DNA of 64,000 nucleotides, taken from the NCBI GenBank assembly GCA_965153355.1, contig OZ231127.1:28892001-28956000 (forward strand). The letters run 5' to 3'. The DNA is from Flaccisagitta enflata (lineage: Eukaryota > Chaetognatha > Sagittoidea > Aphragmophora). Positions 28,692-42,226 of the stretch are shown piece after piece. The position numbers and the translations under genes were made by a program. A model generated the notes under the pieces. The model was not told the origin of the DNA. It did no database searches and worked only from the letters and a program-made list of their open reading frames with translations. Numbering within the stretch: position 1 is the first letter of the stretch; every line of letters begins with the position of its first letter.

Positions 28692-31600
28692 ACATTTTCC
28701 TCTTTAATCTTGTTTTACTTTCTTTCTCATTCTTCTTCTTTTACTTCATTATTCTTTTGCTCCTTTATTCTTCTCCATTCGTGTTTCTTCATTCTTCTCC
28801 ATTCGTGTTTCTTTATTCTTCTCCATTCGTGTTTCATCATTCTTCGATCTTCTCCATTCGTGTTTCATCATTCTTCGATCTTCTCCATTCGTGTTTCTTC
28901 ATTCTTCTTTATTCGTGTTTCTTCATTCTTCTTCATTCTTCTCCATTCTTTTATTTTCATCCTTTCCATTTTTGTCCGCGACGGAATATCATTCCGACGC
29001 GGACTATAATTCAAGGCGGGTGGGTGTCGTCGTCGTTGTCGTTGTCGTTGTCGTCGTCCCGGATTTTAAAAAATGGATAACTTTTTTATGCTTTGACCGA
29101 TTTGGTTCATATTTGGTGGGAAGTTGTACTAGGGTAAGGCGCTTTACATCCTATCCGATTTTTGTGATCCGACCAACCCAACCGGCCCAACCAGCCTACC
29201 GGCCTAAAAGTGAAAAATGCGTATAACTTTGGCATTTTTCAACCAATTTAGCTGAAATTTGGTATGGAGTCTCTAAATGGAAGGCCTCAACATATGTATA
29301 TGATTTATATGCATTTGAGCATGCTAACCGGCCAAACCGACCTACCACCCAACCAGCCAACCCGCCTAAAAGTGAAAAACTTGCATAACTTTGTCATTTT
29401 TCAACTGATTTGGTTGAAACTTGGTATGGAGTCTCTAAATGGAAGAACTCAACATATGCACACTATTTATCCTGTCAAACCAGCCACCAACAGCCTCACC
29501 AGCCTAAAAGTGAAAAATGCGTATAACTTTGGCATTTTTCAACCAATTTGGTTGAAATTTGGTATGGAGTCTCTAAATGGAAGGCCTCAACATATGTATA
29601 TGATTTATATGCATTTGAGCATGCTAACCGGCCAAACCGACCTACCACCCAACCAGCCCAAAAGTGAAAAACTTGCATAACTTTGTCATTTTTCAACTAA
29701 TTTTGTTGAAACTTGGTATGGCGTCTCCTAATGGAAGAACTCAACATATGCACACTATTTATCCTGTCAAACCAGCCTACCACCCAACCAGCCTACCAAC
29801 CAAAAAGTGATAAATGTGCATATCTTTGGCGTTTTTCAACCAATTTGGTTGAAATTTGGTATGGAGTCTCTAAATGGAAGGACTCAACACATGTATGTGA
29901 TATATGTATGTTTGAGCATGCTAACCGGCCAAATCAACCTACCACCCAACCAGATTACCGGCTGAAAAGAAAAAACTTACATAAATTGGACATTTTTCAA
30001 CCAAATTGGTTGAAACTTGGTATGTAGTCTCTAAATAGAAGAACTCAACATACGCACACTATTTATCTAAACCAGCCTACCATCCAATCACCCTACTAGC
30101 CTAAAAGTGAAAAACGTGCATAACTTTGTCATTTTTCAACGGATTTGCATGAAACTTTGTATGGCGGCTCTAAATGTAAAGACTTATAATTTTGAAGAAG
30201 TTACAGGGTTAGCGATCTTTTGGTCATAGCGATCTTACGGAATTGGTGATCTTTAACCCCCTTCCGTCGCGGACCCAGATACTGTTCAGATTTTTGACAT
30301 CTTGTTTCAAAATCATTCCATTTTGGGCTACGATGAATCAGAAAATTTCCCTTTACTTCCCTCTGGGTTTTTATGTTCTTCGTTCAAAATGCTAGTGCAG
30401 TCAGTGACCCGTATTACAATTCACCTCTCCTAGTTCTCGCAATATCTTGCCGAGCCTCTTGAAATTGGGTTATCAATAACTGGTGCACACCCTCTTTCGA
30501 TCTCTCGACTTATTATTTTTTGACGTTTGTGTTATCATTCTCGTCTTTGGTTTTTCGGTATCTCGTTATGTTTTGATACCCCGAACCCACAAAGTCGAGG
30601 CGATTGGATCCTTTTTCCACATACACACGTAATAAGTTTAGCCCCGGAGGCCTTGGAAACGTTAAACCCTGGCCCTCTTCGACCGAGGCTGGCGCTTGAC
30701 CAGGATTTCTGACCCCCTTTCTTCTCTTCCCTCGAGCCTTGGTCAAGATGGGGAAACTCGATTAATATTGAAAGACGATAAATTTCTCAAGAGAAATAAT
30801 TTGACATTTTCTCGACATAAGCTTGAATATTGGTATTCCATTATTTTGATTATATTGATAAGCTTGTCCTGGAGAGGCATCCAGTCCGGCCTTTCTCTGC
30901 CAGTCAGCGTTATGTGCCCGCTAATAACGGTTTGTAATCAGATCTGGGTTTGGCGGAAAAGCCAAATTAGCTTACATTCTGTTACTCTAGTCACATCTTT
31001 TGACGTTTTGTATACACATTCGTTCATCATTTACGTTGTACAGAAAGATCGAAGACGCCAACTCGCGTAAACAATCTGTGCATTGGCCAGTGTCTGTTTG
31101 ATGTTTCTTTTGGTTAAACAACAGCTCCTTTTAGGTACGGCTTTCTTTGATGTATATGTTGGGTTGGGAGGGGGTGTCAAGTGGGTGGGTAGGGGAATGT
31201 GATGGGGGGGGTGGATGAAAGGTTGTTGGTAATCATCCAAGGTAAAACTTTTTCCCTTGAGACTTGATCGTTTCTGTATTGACGTAGCTGAGGGCGAGGG
31301 ACTGGTTTCGCTGGTCAATGTCCGATGATCGAGTTGAGGCATGTTTTTGGCATCTTGGGTCAATATCGCAGCGGGGTCATGGAAGATTTAATCGCCGCTT
31401 GACCTCAGTTTGGGATGACCGGAACGATTGGCCCGACGTCACGGAGAGGAGAAAGGGACTTGAAACTACGTAATGTTTACTCTTTTTGGATGTGTCAAAA
31501 ATCGTTCATGTTTAACGAATTTTCTGCTCTGATGGGTTATAAAACTTTGACGAAATTAACCGGAAGACACGTTTCAGAGGAAAAGATTTAAAAATAGTAT

Positions 31601-33494
31601 CAGGAAAGAATACCAATGAAATGTCTCAACAGTGCTGATATTGATTGCAAAATCCTGGCAGTAAGCCAAGGCGAAGGGTTATAACAACGAGGGCATGTTA
31701 GTTTGCTTTAAACTCAGCGAGATCCTTGAAGATTTTATTGCCTCTTTCGCAATGTAAGTGTTCTTCTCCGATCAAATCCTGGGAAGCCAAATAACTTTTT
31801 GAACACGCATGACCTTAGAAAAAGAAGTAGTTCTTCCTTCCCTCCCCTTTCTATTGGTTCCCATGTCATGCATAGTTGAATTGGGGTTTCGAGGGGGTCT
31901 CATCATTCTGAGAAAAAAGGAAAAAGTCCCGCGCATCCTCGGTCCGCGGGGTAAAAAGTTAAACTTCCGATTCTTACGTCAATATCGTAGGTTTGCTTTG
32001 GTAAGGGATGAGAACTGTCTAAGGGCCTAGCCGGTCACGCAATCTTCATACGATGACAAATATTTTTTTTTTCTCACCACCTCTCCTTTATCCTTTGGGG
32101 TTCTTTCTTTTCTCATCCTTTCCTCTTTTCCCCTTTTTTTTCGGCCAGTTCTATCGTGAACCATCGAACTTCTTTTTTTTCTTCTCGGCTTGACCCGATG
32201 TTACGCCGTACTGCAAATCTGGATTAGCGGGTTTCCAAGATAAACAACCGTTTTCTCTGAACCTTTTCTTCCTTTTCCCTCAAATCCTGATCTTGATCAG
32301 ATTTTTTTCCTTTTTCTTTTATTTTCAATCCTTAAATCTTCTGAGAAAGAAAAAAAATCATTAGATGAATCTAGGGTCGACGGAGAAGTTTGCTCGCATT
32401 TCGAGCTGGGTCTCAGGGAGTGTCATGTTTGCCCTTCCCAACTCAAGATTCTCTTTACCCTTTTTTTCAAGAGATTTTCTTTTATTCCTTCACCAGACCC
32501 TACAATGCCCGTCGGTGTAAGATTATAACCCTTCTTGTTTTTCAGACTCGCATTCTACTTCCTTCTTCTCTAAAGAATGCGAATTTCCTTTCCCCTCAAG
32601 TTTTGCGATAAGATCACGTTCATTATATTCTGCCCTTTCTCACCTAATGAGAAGCATATGGTGTAAGCGCATTAAGATGTCGTTCTGGGACACTCGTAGA
32701 AGATGTGCTTGAGACTGTCCTTTCTGAGTGAATAGTTTCGAGTGGTTTCTTTCCGTCTCGTTTTTCCGACGTTGGTCCCTAATAAACCAATAGAATCCAT
32801 TAGACCCAGTGTCCCCCAGCCTTAGTGACCGAAAGGCCACAATACCAGCTTTTTCCTCTAATTAAAAGATTTTTGCCGATGGCCAAGATTCTCTCTTAAA
32901 GGACGAATTGGCCCGTCTCTTGTCACAAGAACCACTTAGCGATCGTTTTCGTTTGTAAATCCGCCATGGATTTACGCCGATGGTCCATTTTTCCCCAGGA
33001 GACGTGACATCGTTGGTTTGACGACTGTCTGAGAGGCCAAAAACCTCAAATACCCGACCCACGCACTCTTAATGGAACCTGTTTTGCCACCCAGTTTTAC
33101 TTTTTCGCAAAGGAGTTTTTTTTCAGCGTGGGCCCACTGAATATGACCGCGGCATATCTTGTTTTGATGTGGCCTAAATTTTGAAGGAGTGGTTTACTTC
33201 TCTGTTGGAACCTTTTAATTGGTGGAGAGAGAAAATGGGGACCAATTTACCACAATTGTGAGACGTTTTTAAAGCCACCCATAGTAGCCTAAAGGCAGAA
33301 CCAGACATCTTTTGTTATCTTGTGAATCAGACAAGTGGGAGTCCATAAACTGATCAGTTTTTCCTCGAGCATCCTCCACATGGTTTCTGCGGGTCATGCC
33401 TATCTGCCTATGGATTGGAACATAAATGGCCGACTTGGGGACATAGAGCCACAGAAAAAGAAGACGGCCACTTGTGGTCGGACGAAAAAATGTT

Positions 33495-33572
<78 letters not shown>

Positions 33573-34352
33573 CTTTCCATAGCAGCTGAACCCCCATGTT
33601 TGATATTTACTTTCTTATGGGTTGAGAACATGGATTACACGTACGGGGTTCAAGATGGGGGTGATCATCATTCTTTTCTGCTTACCTTATCGAAATCTTA
33701 CGATCAACTGATTCTGATCGCTCCTCGATGAACCAGCCATCATCTGAAGGGACTACATAGAAGATGAGATAAACTTGACCGAGAGTGATCATCTATGATC
33801 GCCTTGGTCATTTCTTAGTCTGATCGGATGCGCTCATTGCTATTTATGGATTTAGGGAGGGGGAGTAGAGTAGCTTATAACGGATGGGCCCATGGAGAGA
33901 GGGGTAGAATGTGTGAAGATTTCTTATCAACCCGGAGTTTTCGCGCCTTCTTTTAGGTCAGCGGTAATCAATTCCTGCCAAATCCACCCCCTTTTTTCCT
34001 CTTTTCACTCCACCCTCTTTGTTCTTATTTCATCATAATCTGTCGGCAAAAAGCTTTAAGGAGTAAAGATGAATTGAACAGCCCTATCTCATATCGACAA
34101 AAACCGAATTTCTTAATGAGATTTCTTTTTTGATAACAACCCCCAAAAAAGCATGAAGCGAGGAGCAAAAAGAAAAATTTATTGTTCTTTCGAGTTTTCG
34201 ACAAAACAGGAAGCTGTGAAAGATTCTATTGTTGCAGTTCCCTTGGTCAAGAGAGAACAATGAAATTTTGTTCAGGTCGGATGGTTTACATTGCATAAGA
34301 GTAGAGGGGGAGAGAATGAGAGAGAATACAGAGGTGTTAGTAGGACTCTTTG

Positions 34353-34445
<93 letters not shown>

Positions 34446-34725
34446 ACCAAAAATCCGACCTTTTTTCAATTGTGAACGCCTTTGCCTTCCTAACCATTAT
34501 TCTTTCTCCCTTTCATTGCAGTAAAACTCCAAAGAGACGCCTCAGCCTCGCTTCCTCTTCCTCCGCCTCCTCCACCCCGACGCCGAAGAGAAATGCCTCA
34601 CCCAGTCTCGGGGTCGCCCCTCTCCAATCAGACGCCTCACCCGCCCTTCCCAGCCACAACTCTCCCACCAATGGGTAAGCTTAGGAATATTTTTGTTTGT
34701 CTGACAATCGATCTGTCCCTGTCTG

Positions 34726-34812
<87 letters not shown>

Positions 34813-37800
34813 TCTATCTTTCTCTCTTTCTCTCTTTCTCTCTCTCTTTCTCTCTTTATCTTTCTCTCTTTATCTCTCTCATTTTCTCCTGTCTTTGTCT
34901 TTTGCACAAAGTAGGAATTTAAATAGAAATGATTTGTGCCACTGGCCCACGAAAGCCAAAAGGAATGAGGAAACGTTTAGTAGCGTTAAACGCGTGAAAA
35001 TGTGGGAAATGTAAATACCTCAACATCTGCCATGCCCTGTGCGCAGGAGTGAAAAAAAAGTCTCATGAGTCTATCTTATGTGTATGCCTGAAATAACCGA
35101 TCGCCTGACTTTGCATTCACGACTCACCGGTCTACGGGGGGTTCTTTCGCGGGAAACAAAGAGTTGTGTAAAGCTGTCTTCTTCTTCTTCTTCTTCCCTG
35201 CCTTTCCTCCTCTCTCATTTCTTTTTTTTCCCGCTTTATCATCCTTTGCTGACCCCGAGTCTCGATTGCGGGGTTCATCTTTATGCGCTCGGTCGGAGGC
35301 CGGAACCCGCCGAATCTCCATTTGATTACCGTGAATGAATGAGATGTGCGTTACCGAATAGTCACTGAGGGAGGGCACATGGACAGTCGGCCAGTTGACG
35401 CCAAGCCCAATGGGATGCTCGGCGCAATAAGAAAAGGAAGAATGGGGAAATTTATGAAAGCGAGGAAGAAAAAGTGACAGCGATCCTTTTGAGGAATTTA
35501 TCACATCCCATGCCCCGTTTTTTAATGTCATCCTTTTGTTTGAGAATTTTTCACGGGTGATCTTCGATTTTCCCACCGTTTTATTTAGCCCATCCTTCTG
35601 CTCACGTCTTTCTCTTTCCATGCTTCTCTCTCCTTTTCCATTTTCTTCTCTTTTCCTCCCATTTTCTTTTCTGTCTCTCTCTTTCTTCCTAAATTTATAC
35701 TACTACTCTCTTTCTTACTACTGAATCGTTCTTTCAACTTTTCTTTTTCTGATCTTCACTTATATCTTCTACTTTTTTCCTCCCACCTACCTCTTTCTTT
35801 CCTATTTTGTTTTGTATGGTGAGGCGAATCAAAAGTCACATTATTAGCAGAACCTTCAACTAAATTCAATCGAAGTAAAAACCAGAATAAAAAGCCAAAA
35901 AGTTAAACAAATTTTCATCTCTTTCCCCTCACAGAAAATCGCATGTTACCATGGTAACTGGTAAAGGACGTGGATTCACCGGCCGCCGTCATTTATTCCC
36001 ACGTTCGGCTTCTCTTCCCGTAAGTCTCGTCTTATTCCATCATTGACGGCAGTCATTAGAATTCCATCTCTGACTGAAATCCATCGCGTCTTGGCGATTC
36101 TCACATCTCTACTTCAATATCCCATGAAAATTCCATCGTTTCTTAAGTCGCGATATTTACTATCATTGTTGCGGCTTGGATATTGGAGTAAAATGTGAGA
36201 CGCCTTGCACTACGTGGAAGAGAAGTCATAAAAATGTGACAAGGATAGTTTGATTCTTTCAATTCCATCTGAGAATCGTTAAGTCACGTATTTTATAAAG
36301 AGTATGAAAGTTTTTGACCAAGTCTAGATGCAAGATGAGGCTGAGGTGAAAAAGAGGTGAACATATTTTATCCCCTACTTATCAATCTACCTTTTTTTTC
36401 CATTTTCCTTCCCAACAGACATCTTGTCACGACAAAGAGAATATGGGTCCACTATCTCCCGACATGAGGATGAGTCCGATCGAGGTGGAAATTCCATCAC
36501 CGCCTTCGTTACCATCTTTCGCCGCGGTTGCTTCACCGACCAACTGCGATATGGATTTGGAAGCCGCGATGGCCGATGAAGATTCTCATCACAGCACACA
36601 CAGCGCCGTCTCTACGGACAGCGGTCATGGCAGCCTCGACTTCACTTGCTTCTCCAGTCGCTTGTCGTCGCAAAACCGGCGACAACGGCGCGGCCGCCAT
36701 TCATCCGGCGCCGTATCCACCGAATCCGGCGTCATGTCGCCGGAATCCATATCTATCGATGACGAGGAAACGCTCATGTCGCCGCCCATTATCGCCGAGA
36801 ATGAAGATGCTCCAGCCCTTCGCCGGAAGCAGTTGTCGGGCAACTCCGACGACGGCTTCATGGAGGAATTGGAGAGTTTATCTCCTTTGAAAGACTCTGC
36901 CGTACCATCAGCCGGCATCTTCTCACTACTTAACGCTCCCATCATCAGCAACGACGACTTTGGTTCTCCCAGCCTCGCCTCGGCGTTGAATGACGAGGAT
37001 GAAGAAGAGGAAAAACTTTCTTCCTTCACTCAATTGCGGCAGAAAAGATCGTCTCCAGTGAGACAGTTCCGCTCTGACTCTTGTCCTTGTCCATTCTCGC
37101 CCGTTGTGGAAGAAGCCACTCCCATCTTCGATCTCGAGGCTCTATCTCAACCCGCCTCCTTCTCCCCACTCGAAGCCGACATCAGTCAACCGGCAGTTAG
37201 TCAAAGCCGCTCTTCTCTCCTTCGCCACGCTCATTCCTTCAAGCGTCCCGAGCCTCCGCGCCACGACGAGGCCGCCACGCCGCTTCACAGTTGTAAAAGG
37301 CGGAAAAGCGTCGCCTCTCCGTTCGATCTCCGCAAACCTTCCGCAGCATCTTCCTTTGGCGTCAGCAAAGGCGTCAACAAGTTGGCCGTCCGCAGCTACA
37401 GCATCTCCGAAGATCGACTGGAGCGCGCGTTGAGCGCTAGCAGTCTCGCCGCTGAAGAAGGTGAAGAAGAGTTGGCGGACTGTTCCGGTCGCACTTACGC
37501 TTTACCGACGGTCAAAGGCGATCATTCTGACTTGAAAGCCATCTCGCCGCAGACGATGACGGACTTGTTGGAAGGAAAATACGACGACCGAGTGGAGAAT
37601 TTCTACGTCGTCGATTGCCGGTATCCTTACGAGTACAACGGCGGTCACATCCAAACCGGGCAGAATCTCTACACGGAGGAGATGGTTCTGGAAAGCTTCT
37701 TCGGCGAGAACTACAAGGCGTCGACCAACCCCGACAAACGCACCGTCATCATTTTCCACTGCGAGTTCTCCAAGGAACGCGGCCCCCGACTCATGCGTTT

Positions 37801-38065
37801 CTTGCGCAAACACGATCGCAAAGAAAATGCGGAAGCGTATCCGTTCCTGCAGTATCCAGAAATCTACCTCCTTGATGGCGGCTACAAAAACTTTTATGAA
37901 AACACGCTGAAGATGCATTGCGAGCCAAAGACCTACGTCCCCATGTTCGAGAAGAAGTACGCTTCTGAACTCCGATTCTTCCGTCGCAAGACGAAATCTT
38001 GGGCCGGAAATGATCCTCGAGCAACCGTCGGACTCCAACGCACACGGACCGGTCTTAAATTCTAG
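27978..38065 (+). CDS. CDC25: CDC25 (M-phase inducer) dual-specificity phosphatase, four exons
   Basis: Removes inhibitory phosphates from CDK1/CDK2 to drive cell-cycle entry. Exons: 27978-28273, 34522-34674, 35935-36019 and 36419-38065. All introns are GT-AG and phases join (2, 2, 0), giving about 726 residues. The start is the first ATG (CCAAGAATG); the frame upstream has no ATG. The N-terminal half is a Ser/Pro-rich regulatory region with a KEN box at 184-186 and a DSGHGS motif at 245-250. The C-terminal catalytic domain is about 555-715, with VVDCRYPYEYNGGHI and the signature HCEFSKERGPR (Cys626 nucleophile, Arg632, fitting CX5R). The tail RRKTKSWAG matches CDC25 C-termini, which bind CDK-cyclin. 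The paralogue class (A, B or C) is undetermined. Confidence 0.96.
28451..28960. repeat. CDC25 intron 1: (CTTT)n arrays and a 24-bp minisatellite
   Basis: CTTT runs at about 28451-28551 and 28641-28690. About seven imperfect copies of a unit containing CCATTCGTGTTTCTTCATTC follow at about 28768-28950. Confidence 0.85.
28968..30290 (+). mobile_element. Tandem-array hairpin element inside CDC25 intron 1
   Basis: It opens with a hairpin, GTCCGCGACGGAAT / ATTCCGACGCGGAC (28974-29004), then a GTCGTCGTTGTC run. Seven array units start near 29205, 29367, 29505, 29660, 29802, 29962 and 30101, so spacing alternates about 160 and 140 bp (a dimeric higher-order unit of about 300 bp). Units share AAAAGTGAAAAA, GCATAACTTTG, CATTTTTCAACC, TTGGTATGGAGTCTCTAAAT and GCTAACCGGCC. 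Near the end TTCCGTCGCGGAC (30262-30274) repeats the distal hairpin arm. The right boundary is approximate. Confidence 0.7.
30291..34521. other. CDC25 intron 1, right part
   Basis: Mostly unique sequence with no exon that I can support. It contains (CT)n at about 33498-33569 and, 80 bp before exon 2, (GA)n at about 34356-34441. Short frames here lack domains and splice logic. Confidence 0.6.
34356..34441 (+). repeat. (GA)n upstream of CDC25 exon 2
   Basis: An 86-bp GA run in the transcript sense, 80 bp before the exon 2 acceptor. It is complementary to the CT run after the exon. Confidence 0.95.
34522..34674 (+). CDS. CDC25: CDC25 exon 2
   Basis: A 153-bp exon starting KTPKRRLSLASSSS, a basic Ser/Pro segment with possible CDK (TPKR) and basophilic kinase sites. 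The acceptor is CATTGCAG and the donor GTAAGC. It is a multiple of three, so skipping it would keep the frame. It is bracketed by complementary (GA)n and (CT)n arrays in the introns. Confidence 0.85.
34675..35934. repeat. CDC25 intron 2 with (CT)n just after the donor
   Basis: CT/CTTT run at about 34731-34890, starting 57 bp after the exon 2 donor. The remainder is unique or pyrimidine-rich (about 35600-35810), with no exon detected. Confidence 0.85.
35935..36019 (+). CDS. CDC25: CDC25 exon 3
   Basis: An 85-bp exon (KSHVTMVTGKGRGFTGRRHL then FPRSASLP) with acceptor CCTCACAG and donor GTAAGT. RSASLP resembles a 14-3-3 type RSxSxP site, which is typical of CDC25 regulatory regions. Confidence 0.8.
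36020..36418. other. CDC25 intron 3
   Basis: A 399-bp intron with GTAAGT donor and CCCAACAG acceptor preceded by a T-rich tract. No repeat was recognised. Confidence 0.8.
36419..38065 (+). CDS. CDC25: CDC25 exon 4: degrons and catalytic domain
   Basis: A single 1647-bp exon from acceptor CCCAACAG to the TAG stop. It begins with a KEN box (HDKENMGP) and then carries STDSGHGSLDF, matching the DSGxxS beta-TrCP degron. Further Ser-Pro clusters follow. The whole catalytic domain is in this exon. Confidence 0.93.
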   Translation, partial: TSCHDKENMGPLSPDMRMSPIEVEIPSPPSLPSFAAVASPTNCDMDLEAAMADEDSHHSTHSAVSTDSGHGSLDFTCFSSRLSSQNRRQRRGRHSSGAVSTESGVMSPESISIDDEETLMSPPIIAENEDAPALRRKQLSGNSDDGFMEELESLSPLKDSAVPSAGIFSLLNAPIISNDDFGSPSLASALNDEDEEEEKLSSFTQLRQKRSSPVRQFRSDSCPCPFSPVVEEATPIFDLEALSQPASFSPLEADISQPAVSQSRSSLLRHAHSFKRPEPPRHDEAATPLHSCKRRKSVASPFDLRKPSAASSFGVSKGVNKLAVRSYSISEDRLERALSASSLAAEEGEEELADCSGRTYALPTVKGDHSDLKAISPQTMTDLLEGKYDDRVENFYVVDCRYPYEYNGGHIQTGQNLYTEEMVLESFFGENYKASTNPDKRTVIIFHCEFSKERGPRLMRFLRKHDRKENAEAYPFLQYPEIYLLDGGYKNFYENTLKMHCEPKTYVPMFEKKYASELRFFRRKTKSWAGNDPRATVGLQRTRTGLKF

Positions 38066-39440
<1,375 letters not shown>

Positions 39441-39786
39441 TATATTCGGTCTTTTGCTTTGTTGTCCAAGTCGTAGTAACCGCTCGGAGAGCGTAGGCTT
39501 AGCCCGGGAGCTGTCAGTCCTGCTAACAATTACGGCTTCCCTGCATTAATCAGAAAGGAAAAATTCTTTTGTGTCAAAACAAAGCCTATTTCTGTATAAT
39601 CGCTCGCCTGGAGGAGAGTGACAGATCTGAGGGTTTGCGATGATATAATACTGGGCTAACAACAAAACCAGATCCCCAAATGGAGAATGCAGCAGCGGAT
39701 GCTGGCTGATCGAAAAAGCGAATGAAAGAAAAATTCTGAGGAAAGCGGAGAGGACTGAGGAGTGCCCGCTCGAGTCTGTCTGTCTG

Positions 39787-40343
<557 letters not shown>

Positions 40344-40523
40344 GTGTTTCCTTTCTCTCTCTATCTCCGTCTTTATGTATATCTCTCTGTTGCTGAACAT
40401 AAATCTCTCTCTCTCCCCTGTCTTTCCTTGTCTGTGTGTCTATCTTTCTGAGTCCTGTCAATTACTCTCTGCTTCTGCCTTTCACCTTCCTTTCTGGTTT
40501 CCCACTTTTTGTCTCTTGCTCCA

Positions 40524-41847
40524 CACAGCGTTACGATACATAGACAAAGACAACTTTGAGTGCCCAGAGCTAGGAGTGGTCCAGAAGTGTTCTATGATAC
40601 TTGGTGAATACCAATCACCTGGTGGTAAATTTTTTTGAAAGCAAAATTTTTGAAAAATGCCTTTTTGGGGAAAAAAAGGTGTTTTTTAGCATTTTTATAG
40701 CATCAAAATGTAGTAGTAGCTTTAAAAATCCTGAAAAATATCATAAATGCATAGTTATAGTGAAAGTATATACACTTTTGACGTAAACAGCAAGTTATAT
40801 AAGATATTTTTAAGATTAAAGCTTAATAATAGCCTAATAATAATAAAATATTGATTTTTTTAGTATTTCAGAGCTTAAATTTGATCAGGCAGCTTTAAAA
40901 ATCCTTGAATCCTGGAAATGTTTAGTAATAGTCAATGTACAAATATTTAAAGCCTGAACAGCAAGTAATTTTGGATGTTTTCAAGATTTCAGTTAAAAAA
41001 TAGCTTAAAAAATGTTAAACATTGATGTTTTTTAGCTTTGATTAAAAAAATATCTCAAAAATTTTTTTATTAAAAGTCAAAATATTTATACTTTAACTAT
41101 TATCGCATGGCGCTAGTATCATTCAAGATTTTATAAGCTGCATTAACAATATTTAGCTTAAAATGTTGAAAAAAATAAATATTTTGCCTTTTTCAGGTTA
41201 TTTTTAAGCTGTGAATTTCAAAGTACCTCAAACTTTTCGCTGTTCGGGGTAGAAATATTCACACTTTATTTGTTGGTAAACATATCCAAGATTTTTTAGG
41301 ATATTCGGAACTGTATAAATAATATTCAGCTTGAAAATGTTAAAAATAAACAGTTTTTGTCATATTTTTAGGCTTTTTTTCAGCTCCAATCTTAAAATAT
41401 CCTTGTTAACTTGTTATTCAGGGTAAGTGTATTTCTTCTGCAACTATTACTACACATTTCTAGTATTTTCAAAGGTTTTTGAAACTGCACGATCAAATTT
41501 GGGCTCTAAAATACTAAAAAAAAAATGATATTCATATTCTGTTTAAGCTCTAATCTAAAGAATATTGCAAGTAACTTACTGTATTGGGTTAAAGTATGTA
41601 TATTCTAACTATAATTACCTATTTCTAGTATTTTTGGGGATTTTTGAAGCTGTATTAACAATCTAATGCTAAAAAAATGCTAAAAATTCTTTTTTTTTTG
41701 CCTTAAAAAAGATTTTTAACAAAATTTTGCTTTCAAAAAAATTTACCACCAGGTGATTGATATTCACCAAGTATCATTGGACACTTCTGAACCGCTCCCA
41801 GCTCTGGGCACTCAAAGTTGTCTTTGTCTATGTATCGTAACGCTGTG
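40524..41847. mobile_element. 1.3-kb foldback element
   Basis: Near-perfect terminal inverted repeats of about 135 bp run inward from CACAGCGTTACGATACATAG (40524) and from its complement ending at 41847. Landmarks include AAGACAACTTTGAGTGCCCA and ACCAATCACCTGGTGGTAAA on the left arm. The AT-rich interior is a degenerate tandem repeat of about 150 bp with motifs such as AGCTTTAAAAATCCTG, and it inverts toward the right arm. No transposase frame. I could not find a clear target duplication. Confidence 0.8.
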
Positions 41848-41889
41848 ATCCATCAGTATGCCTGTGTTCATTTTCTCAATTTCCTCATT

Positions 41890-42218
41890 AACAGGCGTGT
41901 ATAATGTTGAGTATTCCCCCCCCCCGGTGGGGGGGGGAATACAATCAAATGGTTTGGAGATGGGGAAGAAAATCAAAAGCTTGAAAAAAAGAAAAAAGAA
42001 AATTTTTGAAGATTTAACACATTTGGCAGAACCAAAAGGTAAAATGTAATTACTACAACACAATTTAACACTATTAAAACCTAAAATATACTGTTTTATA
42101 GCTTTGAGGTTAAAAAAATCAATGATTTCGTAACGCGCCGCGACGCGTCGCGGGGAAGAAAATCAAATGCAGGGGGGGGGGAATAAAATCAAATGCCACT
42201 CAACATTATACACCCCTG
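41890..42218. mobile_element. hAT-like MITE, CAGGSGTGTATAATG family, copy A
   Basis: Terminal inverted repeats: CAGGCGTGTATAATGTTGAG at the left and the complement of CAGGGGTGTATAATGTTGAG at the right. Flanks TCCTCATT (41882-41889) and TCCTCATA (42219-42226) look like a 7/8 target duplication. The interior has long C and G homopolymers and repeated GAAGAAAATCAAA. A second copy is at 56102-56401. Confidence 0.75.
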
Positions 42219-42226
42219 TCCTCATA

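Noticed and set aside
29264-30027. Open frames with repeated MESLNGRPQHM-type peptide
   Set aside because: They arise from the 160/140-bp tandem units; frames do not persist through all units and no start or splice context supports them.
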